A DNA stretch of 8,049 nucleotides from Acidobacteriota bacterium (GTDB lineage: Bacteria; Acidobacteriota; Terriglobia; Acidiferrales; UBA7541). Below the pieces are notes generated by a model that searched no databases, was not told the DNA's origin, and saw only the letters and a program-made list of their open reading frames with translations. Of this stretch, positions 1 through 5,065 are shown one piece after another. Where the stretch lies: positions 1 through 8,049 of the forward strand of contig QHYP01000270.1 of NCBI GenBank assembly GCA_003224195.1, written 5' to 3'. Position 1 is the first letter of the stretch, and every line of letters starts with the position of its first letter. The translations under genes were made by a program, and so were the position numbers.

Positions 1-83
1 CAAGGTTCGGACCTCAGTTGATTCTACGCCTTGTTCCATTTGTTCCAGTTGGAGAGGACGGGTAGCTGCAACGCATAGAGGGC

Positions 84-134
84 ACAAGCCTTATTTTAGT
101 AGCTTGTCCGTTCGACTCCCACACGCTTCCGCCA
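84..134 (+). other. tRNA-Ser-like 3' end (degenerate; possible attachment-site relic)
   Basis: The stretch contains a perfect 6-bp stem (84-89 with 102-107, 12-base loop), then a T-loop-like TTCGACT (111-117), then CGCTTCC-G-CCA (124-134), which is how many serine tRNAs end. The layout (long variable arm, T arm, acceptor end, CCA) recalls the 3' half of a class II tRNA. Against a working tRNA: only about three of five T-stem pairs form, the possible 5' acceptor strand at 51-57 pairs only partly with 124-130, and no normal anticodon arm is visible. Because integrative elements commonly insert at tRNA 3' ends, it may be an old attachment site or a decayed tRNA. It could also be chance. The rest of 1-254 holds nothing else I recognise. 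Confidence 0.25.
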
Positions 135-254
135 AAGTCCCGTTGATTCCGTTGGTCTTCCTCCCCCGGACACTTCGATTTAGGCCTTTGAGGGGATAGT
201 TTTGCATCCAAGTTGCGCCCAAGTTTCAGCCGCGTCTTGAACGGAGTGAATGAT

Positions 255-392
255 ATGCCGTCAATGAGGACCCGATTGCGCGTGTTGCGAGCGGAGGAAG
301 AATGGTCCCGGGCAAAGCTCGCTGCCCAAGTGGGTGTGACGCGCCAGACGATCAACTCGATTGAAAAGGGCAGGTATCACCTGAACCTCACC
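255..392 (+). pseudogene. Truncated Xre/Cro-type helix-turn-helix regulator
   Basis: The first ~41-46 residues match small cytoplasmic DNA-binding regulators of the Xre/Cro type: a basic start (MRTRLRVLRAEE), then W-S and K-L-A (helix 1 to 2), then GVTRQTINSIEKGRY, the recognition helix and following turn typical of the ~65-75-residue family. The ATG at 255 is chosen because GGAG (243-246) lies 8 bases upstream; an ATG at 264 is also possible. After the GRY residues (369-377) the expected last helices (usually P-S-L-x-L-A-F-x-I-A) fade out, and the DNA becomes the coding frame of a pilin-like gene. The open frame runs on to a stop at 500, but those residues are an out-of-frame reading of the pilin, so any product would be a chimera with an incomplete domain. 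Probably a deletion remnant. Family call fairly secure, function lost or uncertain. Confidence 0.7.
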
Positions 393-591
393 GTCGGAGA
401 ACGCAGTAAACGTCCTCCAACAGGCATTTACCAGCACTATTGCGCGCGGACTATCACTCGTCGCCATAGTCGTATCAGGACTGACTTTTGCCTTCGGTGA
501 GGGCGGATCAAAGCGGGTGCTCGCAGGAGTCCTTTTCGGCGTAGGCATGACGATAGCCGCCCTGAACTTTCTCGGGTGACTGTTTCACTGA
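388..591 (+). pseudogene. TrbC/VirB2-like conjugation pilin, C-terminal fragment with internal stop
   Basis: Read in the frame beginning at 388, the DNA encodes the mature part of a TrbC/VirB2-type pilin subunit: a short lead (SPSENAVNVLQQ), a first hydrophobic helix (about 421-495, with ARGLSLVAIVVSGLTFAF), the charged turn GEGGSKR, and a second hydrophobic helix (LAGVLFGVGMTIAALNFLG). These pilins form the extracellular pilus of type IV secretion and conjugation machines. The signal peptide and start codon are missing, since the frame is closed by a TGA at 382 and preceded by Xre-like sequence. At 577-579 a TGA stands where the family usually has Trp (N-F-L-x-W-L-F); reading on gives L-F-H and a TGA at 589-591, so a Trp codon TGG-to-TGA change is likely. 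No other conjugation gene is present in the window. Confidence 0.7.
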
Positions 592-600
592 TACGCAAGG

Positions 601-783
601 CCCACGCTCTTTGAAGGAGCCATCCATGCCTGCGACGCTTGTAGGATGTTTCTCATCACCGCGGACCTAACCAAGAACGGCCTGGCGATTCCAGAGGTCG
701 ACGAACTGGCAAGCATCCCTCCCGGTCTCTGGGCGCTAGAAAACGGCTACGTAAATCTTGTGCCGAATTTGGTCGGAATGTGA
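601..783 (+). pseudogene. fdhE: FdhE-like formate dehydrogenase accessory protein, C-terminal fragment
   Basis: The frame encodes about 60 residues that look like the end of FdhE, a cytoplasmic protein needed to mature formate dehydrogenase. Visible are a CDAC (CxxC) pair (631-642) inside HACDACRMFLITADL, equivalent to the second rubredoxin-like metal site of the family, then a V-D-E-L-A-S-I acidic helix, then a W-A-L-E-N-G-Y segment and the closing P-N-L-V-G-M before TGA. FdhE proteins are about 300 residues long, so only about a fifth remains. There is no upstream part: the frame is stopped at 589-591, where pilin-like sequence ends. An apparent ribosome site with ATG at 626 opens only a 14-codon out-of-frame peptide. 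No formate dehydrogenase gene lies in the window. Likely a leftover of a deleted or transferred locus. The family call rests on motif resemblance, without an alignment. Confidence 0.6.
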
Positions 784-794
784 TTCGGACCAAA
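768..794. terminator. Near-perfect inverted repeat, candidate terminator between converging genes
   Basis: TTTGGTC (768-774) pairs with GACCAAA (788-794). Inside, after one G-G mismatch, GAAT (776-779) pairs with ATTC (783-786) around a three-base loop. That gives 11 pairs in a 27-base palindrome whose right arm overlaps the stop codon of the fdhE fragment. It sits where the plus-strand relics meet the 3' end of the minus-strand ABC operon, as a shared terminator would. Neither strand has a proper T-run after the hairpin, so an intrinsic terminator is not proven; an operator or chance palindrome is possible. Between it and the operon stop (795-878) I see no further T-tailed hairpin and no gene. 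Confidence 0.35.
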
Positions 795-878
795 AGGGTT
801 TGAAGCAGCAGGAAGGATGACTGCGCCGCTTCCAGGATCGTCTGGCCGGGGAGGAGCGCTTGCGAACCCGTGAAATTG

Positions 879-1727
879 CTATTTGACTGCGCCCACCGTG
901 AACCCAGCGATGAACCGGTCGAGAAACAGGTTGTAGAGGAGCGCGATCGGCACGCTGGTGATCAGGCACGCGGCCATCAGCGAGCCCCAGAAGTAGACGT
1001 CACCCCGCACCAGAAAAATCGGGATTCCCACGCCGACCATCTGGTTTGATTCGGGAGAAATGAAGGTGAGAGCGTACACGAATTCCTGGGTCACCAGCGT
1101 GAAACTGAAAATTACCACCGTGAGGATGCCCGAGACGGAGATGGGCACGACCATGCGGATGAAGGCGCCGAAGCGTGTGAGACCGTCCACCATGGCCGCG
1201 TCTTCCAGTTCCTTGGGAATGGACTTGAAAAAGCCCATCAGGAGCCAAATGGAAAACGGAATCGTCATGCTGGGGTAGACGAGCACCACGGACCAGATCG
1301 TGTCCTGCAAGCCCAGGAGTGCGACAACCCGCGAGAGAGGAATGAAGAGCAGGGTGGGCGGGATCAAATAGGTGAGAAAGATCCCAATCCCCAGGTGCTG
1401 ACCCCAGCGGCCGGTAAGGCGGGCCAGCGCGTAGGCGGCCGGCACAGCCAGCAGCAGCGTGATGACGACGACGAGCGCACCCACGAGCGCGGTGTTACCC
1501 AGCCAGCGCACGAATTGAGTTTCTCCAAACAGCAAGCGCAGATGATCCAGGGTCGGTTTAGCGTTGAAGGTGAATGGATTGTTCTCGACGGTGTAGAGGT
1601 CAATGTTTTGTTTGAACGTGGCGATTACCATCCAATAGAAAGGAAACGCCAGCAAAATCGTAAAGACCACCAGCACCGAAACGTGGACGATCCGGGCACC
1701 GATCGTGCGGAAGCCACCACGCTGCAT
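879..1727 (-). CDS. ABC transporter permease, MalG-type (binding-protein-dependent sugar importer)
   Basis: A 282-residue inner-membrane protein, the usual size for MalG/UgpE-type permeases, which form half of the channel of carbohydrate ABC importers. Six hydrophobic segments lie at about residues 14-35, 78-103, 112-135, 145-167, 197-216 and 246-267. The cytoplasmic coupling loop that docks on the ATPase is clear at 175-195 (E-D-A-A-M-V-D-G ... V-V-P). The C-terminal F-I-A-G-F-T-V-G-A-V-K is typical of MalG-type permeases. The ATG at 1727 is chosen because it overlaps the TGA of the preceding permease gene (TGATG) and follows GGAGGT (1734-1739) at 6 bases. An in-frame start at 2012 would add 95 non-homologous residues read antiphase to the upstream gene and is rejected. 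Last gene of the transporter operon, translationally coupled to its partner. Substrate not readable. Confidence 0.93.
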   Translation of the reverse strand: MQRGGFRTIGARIVHVSVLVVFTILLAFPFYWMVIATFKQNIDLYTVENNPFTFNAKPTLDHLRLLFGETQFVRWLGNTALVGALVVVITLLLAVPAAYALARLTGRWGQHLGIGIFLTYLIPPTLLFIPLSRVVALLGLQDTIWSVVLVYPSMTIPFSIWLLMGFFKSIPKELEDAAMVDGLTRFGAFIRMVVPISVSGILTVVIFSFTLVTQEFVYALTFISPESNQMVGVGIPIFLVRGDVYFWGSLMAACLITSVPIALLYNLFLDRFIAGFTVGAVK

Positions 1728-2602
1728 CACACCACCTCCGCGCGGTGCGCCACGCGAAGCATGAAGTACGCCACCGCCACCAGCACCGGCACCAGGAACA
1801 GCGAGATCGCGGCCCCGGCAGCGAGGTCGCTGCCCTGAACTCCCGTGGCGAAGGCGAGCGAAGGCAGGGTCTGTGTGGAATCGAAAGGCCCGCCGGCGGT
1901 CAGGATGTAGACCACAGTCATGTCCGTAAACGTGAAAACGATCCCAAAGAGCAAAGCGACACTGATGATGGGCGTCATCATCGGGATGGTGATGTGAAAG
2001 AGGGTGCGCCAAAAGCCCGCGCCATCAATCGAGGCAGCCTCCGGGATTTCTTTGGGAATGGCGGAGCGTCCGGCCAGCATGATGACAGTGGAGAAGGGAA
2101 TCAGGCGCCAGCAGTGGACGAGAATGACGGAAGCCATGGCCAGGTGCGGCTCCCCCAGCCACATGGGCGCGCTGTAGGGTTTGTAGAAATGCAACCAGAT
2201 CAGCACCCATGTAATCACGCTGTAGATCGAGTCGAGGATCCATTTCCAGCCGATCGTGCCCAGAGAAACCGGCGCGACCCAGGGCAGCAGGATCAGGAGC
2301 CGTACCAGGCCACGGACACGAAACGGCTTTTCGAGGGCCATAGAGAGGATGGTGGAACACACAATCACGATGGCCTGGGCGCAGACGGTGAACACGATCG
2401 AATTCTGTAGCGCTTTGCGAAAGCTGGGGCTCTGGAGAATGCTGCGGAAGTTTTCCAGACCGACAAGATGAAACCCTGTGCTGCCGATGCGGGCGTCACT
2501 GAAGGCATAGAGAACGGCCAGCACAAACGGAAAACCAATGAGAAGAATGATGAACAGCACCGCGGGGGCGAACATCACCGCACCGAGTTGTCGGTTGCTC
2601 AT
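1727..2602 (-). CDS. ABC transporter permease, MalF/UgpA-type
   Basis: A 291-residue integral membrane protein that would pair with the neighbouring MalG-type permease to form the import channel. Hydrophobic segments are seen at about residues 8-32, 68-90, 101-122, 155-178, 210-232 and 263-283. The EAA coupling loop is at 188-207 (E-A-A-S-I-D-G-A ... I-T-I-P), and the T-A-G-G-P-F-D-S-T motif after helix 5 (235-243) is typical of the family. Its length matches short UgpA-like members without the extra MalF periplasmic domain. The ATG at 2602 is preferred because it forms the ATGA overlap with the ATPase stop; a GTG six bases earlier (2608) is the alternative and would add Met-Ala. No strong ribosome site precedes it, consistent with translational coupling to the ATPase gene. 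Confidence 0.93.
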   Translation of the reverse strand: MSNRQLGAVMFAPAVLFIILLIGFPFVLAVLYAFSDARIGSTGFHLVGLENFRSILQSPSFRKALQNSIVFTVCAQAIVIVCSTILSMALEKPFRVRGLVRLLILLPWVAPVSLGTIGWKWILDSIYSVITWVLIWLHFYKPYSAPMWLGEPHLAMASVILVHCWRLIPFSTVIMLAGRSAIPKEIPEAASIDGAGFWRTLFHITIPMMTPIISVALLFGIVFTFTDMTVVYILTAGGPFDSTQTLPSLAFATGVQGSDLAAGAAISLFLVPVLVAVAYFMLRVAHRAEVV

Positions 2603-3645
2603 TGCCACGGGTAGGGCCTCGGATCGGCTCGTTTTTCGGTCTTGCGGTCGAAGAAGCGCAAGTCGCTTTCGGCCACGGAAAAATCGTGCACCGAGCCCGC
2701 GTCATAGCCGGCCGGCATGGTCCAGGACAGGCGCGAGATGATTTCCTTGGATTCGAAGTGCCTGCCCTCGATCGCTCCGTAGAGCACGCGCTCGGCGCCG
2801 AGGTATTCCACATAGTTGACCTTGTAGCGGAACCTCACGTGTTTTGCGCCGGGGAGCAAATCTGCCGGTAGAAAGCTCTCCGGGCGAAAGCCCACGATGA
2901 CGTCGGAGAATTCCACGAGATTCATGGGGGGTGAGCCGAGGAAGGTGGCGACGAACGTATCGGCGGGATCCTCGTAGACGTCTTTCGGTGTGCCGATCTG
3001 GCGTACCACGCCCTGGTGCAGCACCACGATGCGGTCACCCATGGCCATCGCTTCGACCTGATCGTGGGTGACGTAAATCGTCGTGGTTCCGACGCTCTTA
3101 TGAAACTGCTCGAGTTCCTCGCGCGCCGAGGCGCGGAGCTTCGCGTCGAGGTTGGAGAGGGGCTCATCGAGCAGAAACACGGCGGGCTCACGCACGATGG
3201 CGCGCGCCAGCGCCACCCGCTGCCGCTCGCCACCCGAGAGCTCGCGCGGCTTCCGGCCGAGCAGTTTCCCGATGCCTAGCAGGCCCGCGGCCCATTCCAC
3301 CTTTGTGCGGTGCTGCTCCCTCGGGACCTTCTGCGCTTTCAGGGGAAACGCAATGTTGTTGTACACGCTCAGGTGAGGATAGAGAGCGTAGCTCTGGAAC
3401 ACCATGGCGATCCGGCGCTCCCGGGGCGTCAGGTGATTGACCACCTGCCCGCCGATCAGGATTTCACCGGAAGTGGGCGTCTCCAGCCCGGCGATCATGC
3501 GGAGAAGAGTGGTCTTCCCCGAACCCGAAGGCCCTAGGAAGACCAGGAACTCCCCTTCGTGGGTCGCCAGACTTACCTTATTGACTGCCCCTAATTCTCC
3601 TTCTTTGAATACCTTCGTCAGGTTCCGGGTTTCAACGACTGCCAT
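2599..3645 (-). CDS. ABC transporter ATP-binding protein, MalK/UgpC-type
   Basis: A 348-residue cytoplasmic ATPase that would dimerise below the two permeases and drive import. All nucleotide-binding motifs are intact and in order: Walker A GPSGSGKT (38-45), Q-loop Gln84 (MVFQSYALYPHLSV), signature LSGGERQ (136-142), Walker B VFLLDE with Glu161, D-loop SNLD (164-167) and switch His194 (YVTHD). The GSPPMNLVEF stretch (237-246) and VGFRPE (251-256) mark the link into the C-terminal OB/TOBE regulatory domain of MalK/UgpC proteins, a shared-ATPase type used by many sugar and glycerol-phosphate importers. The ATG at 3645 lies 12 bases after the binding-protein stop, behind a G-rich stretch that is a weak ribosome site. 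The 3' end overlaps the next permease by ATGA. The ATPase sits between the binding protein and the permeases rather than last in the operon. Confidence 0.95.
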   Translation of the reverse strand: MAVVETRNLTKVFKEGELGAVNKVSLATHEGEFLVFLGPSGSGKTTLLRMIAGLETPTSGEILIGGQVVNHLTPRERRIAMVFQSYALYPHLSVYNNIAFPLKAQKVPREQHRTKVEWAAGLLGIGKLLGRKPRELSGGERQRVALARAIVREPAVFLLDEPLSNLDAKLRASAREELEQFHKSVGTTTIYVTHDQVEAMAMGDRIVVLHQGVVRQIGTPKDVYEDPADTFVATFLGSPPMNLVEFSDVIVGFRPESFLPADLLPGAKHVRFRYKVNYVEYLGAERVLYGAIEGRHFESKEIISRLSWTMPAGYDAGSVHDFSVAESDLRFFDRKTEKRADPRPYPWQ

Positions 3646-3657
3646 CGAGCCCCCGTG

Positions 3658-4979
3658 CTATTTCCACCGGGCGAAGATCCGCTTGTACTCTTCTTCTGCA
3701 GCCTTGGCGGCGTTCTCCGGGGCTTCATCCCCGCGGGCGACCTTGGCAAACATGGTGGGGATGACCCAGGTCTTAAACGCCTCGTCGATGGCGGCGGTGG
3801 CGTAGCCCGGATAGCCGATGTTGGTGGCCCACTCGAGCACGTTGCCCAGCACCTTGTATTTATCCGGTGGATTCGCCCGGGGGTCGTTGGCAATCTCTTT
3901 CTGCAAGTTCGGCACCGTCGTCGGGAAACAGGGGAAGTTGTAAAACTGCCCCGCGACAAAGCCGTCGTGGAAATGGTCCATGTAGTCGATCAGGAACTGC
4001 TGCGCGCTTTCCTTGTTCTCCGCAAACTCCCAGATCACATAGCAGTTCATCACGTGCTCGGCGGCGACCCGACGCACCGGGCCCTTCAGCGCCGGGCTGA
4101 TCATGATCTTGCTGTCGATCGGCAGGTGCTCTCTTTCCGACTGGCGCGTAATGGAGATGGCGTTCATCACAAAAGAAACTCTGCCGGCGAGCATGGCTTG
4201 GTTGTTGGAGGGAGGAGTCCAGGTGAACACCTCCGGTGTCTCCGTGTCCTGGTAGAGTGCTTTCATGAACTTCAAGGCTTCGATGGTCTGCTTGGAGTTG
4301 ATGGTCACGTTGCCGTGCTCATCCTGCTCGGCGCCGCCGAAGGACCACAGAATGGCGCGTCCTGAGCAAGACCCAGGCCGCAAGGATGACCGTTCTTCTG
4401 TCTGATCTTCCTCGCGCCGTCCAGCAGTTCGTCGTAGGTGTCGGGCCCTTTGGGATAACCCACCTCCGTCCACCAATCCCTGTGCCAATTGCCCGGATCG
4501 GGAGTGTAGGCATCGGAAAAGGCGTAGTACCTCTTGGTCTTCGGGTTGTACGTCGATTTATGCGCCAGATCAATCTTCTTTCCGTGCTTCTTCTCCACTT
4601 CTTGGTAAACGGGGGTCATGTCAATGGTCTGCTGCTCGTAGGCCGCGGGCGGAGAAAGGAACATGAAGAGATCGTGGCCTTTCTTTGCCGAGACCTCGGA
4701 GGCGGCCCTTGCGGAAAGGTCAACAAGGTTGATGTTGTCCACGATCACGTTCGTGTTGTTCTTCTGGCCCCATTCCTTGGTGAAAGTGTTGTTGAACCAT
4801 GTGTCCCAAGCGGGAACGAAGTGGCTCCACTGCAGGATCTTCAGCGTCTTCTGCTGCGCCGCAGCTCGCTCCGGAGAGAGGAAGGCGGGAGCGGAGGTCG
4901 CACCAAGCGCGAGGGCGCCACTACCAGCCAGTTTGACGAAGTCACGACGCGACAGCCCCTGATGTTTCTTTCTGCCCAT
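3658..4979 (-). pseudogene. Family 1 extracellular solute-binding protein with a frameshift near 4362
   Basis: This gene would encode the periplasmic receptor of the ABC importer. The N-terminus is a Tat signal (SRRDFVK at residues 10-16, hydrophobic stretch about 17-34, likely cleavage near AAA-QQ at 41/42). The start at 4979 has a strong AGGAGG (4988-4993) 8 bases upstream; an in-frame ATG at 5039 lacks one and would push the Tat motif inward. Residues 1-206 run to HPCGLGLAQ, then family-like sequence continues in another frame from GRAILWSFGGAEQDE (about 4362 on) to the TAG at 3658. Homologues usually have a short stretch such as E-x-D-x-N-M between these blocks, so about six or seven residues seem lost (a deletion of 1 mod 3 bases, 19 or 22 fitting best). 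The unshifted frame stops at 4305 after 18 foreign residues. The remaining two halves total ~440 residues, close to the family norm. Either a recent inactivating deletion or an assembly error. Confidence 0.85.
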
Positions 4980-4987
4980 GTTGCTAC

Positions 4988-4993
4988 CCTCCT
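4988..4993 (-). promoter_or_regulatory. Strong ribosome binding site of the solute-binding protein gene
   Basis: AGGAGG, within AAGGAGGG, precedes the ATG at 4979 by 8 bases and decides that start over the in-frame ATG at 5039. It is the best ribosome site of the ABC operon, as expected for a binding protein made in excess over the membrane parts. Confidence 0.8.
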
Positions 4994-5065
4994 TGTGTTG
5001 TGTGGAACGCCCCAGCTCCTCCCGCATAGCTTGAGACATGCCATGCGCCTTCTTGGTCTTCGTTT

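Noticed and set aside
14..355. 113-codon minus-strand open frame at the left end
   Set aside because: It runs across the tRNA-like element and antisense to the Xre-like sequence, with no ribosome site and no family resemblance.
626..670. Small gene starting at ATG 626 behind GAAGGAG
   Set aside because: It gives only 14 codons and is out of frame with the clear FdhE-like sequence.
803..850. Weak stem-loop (CCAG/CTGG with partly paired flanks) as terminator of the ABC operon
   Set aside because: Only a 4-bp core stem with no T-run on the minus strand; too weak to call.
795..878. Minus-strand reading with LLPGQTILEAAQSSFLLLQTLL, possibly an outer-membrane efflux (TolC-like) fragment
   Set aside because: Short, no start, and no recognisable family motif; the hydrophobic look is not enough to call it.
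1728..2012. In-frame 95-residue N-terminal extension of the MalG-type permease
   Set aside because: It is a His/Arg-rich antiphase reading of the MalF-type gene. The TGATG overlap with a GGAGGT site at 1734-1739 fixes the start at 1727.
3655..4365. 236-codon plus-strand open frame opposite the solute-binding protein
   Set aside because: Antisense shadow of a recognised gene, with no ribosome site or family features.
4980..5039. Longer start of the solute-binding protein at 5039
   Set aside because: No good ribosome site precedes it, and it would place the Tat motif 30 residues from the N-terminus, whereas AGGAGG precedes the ATG at 4979.
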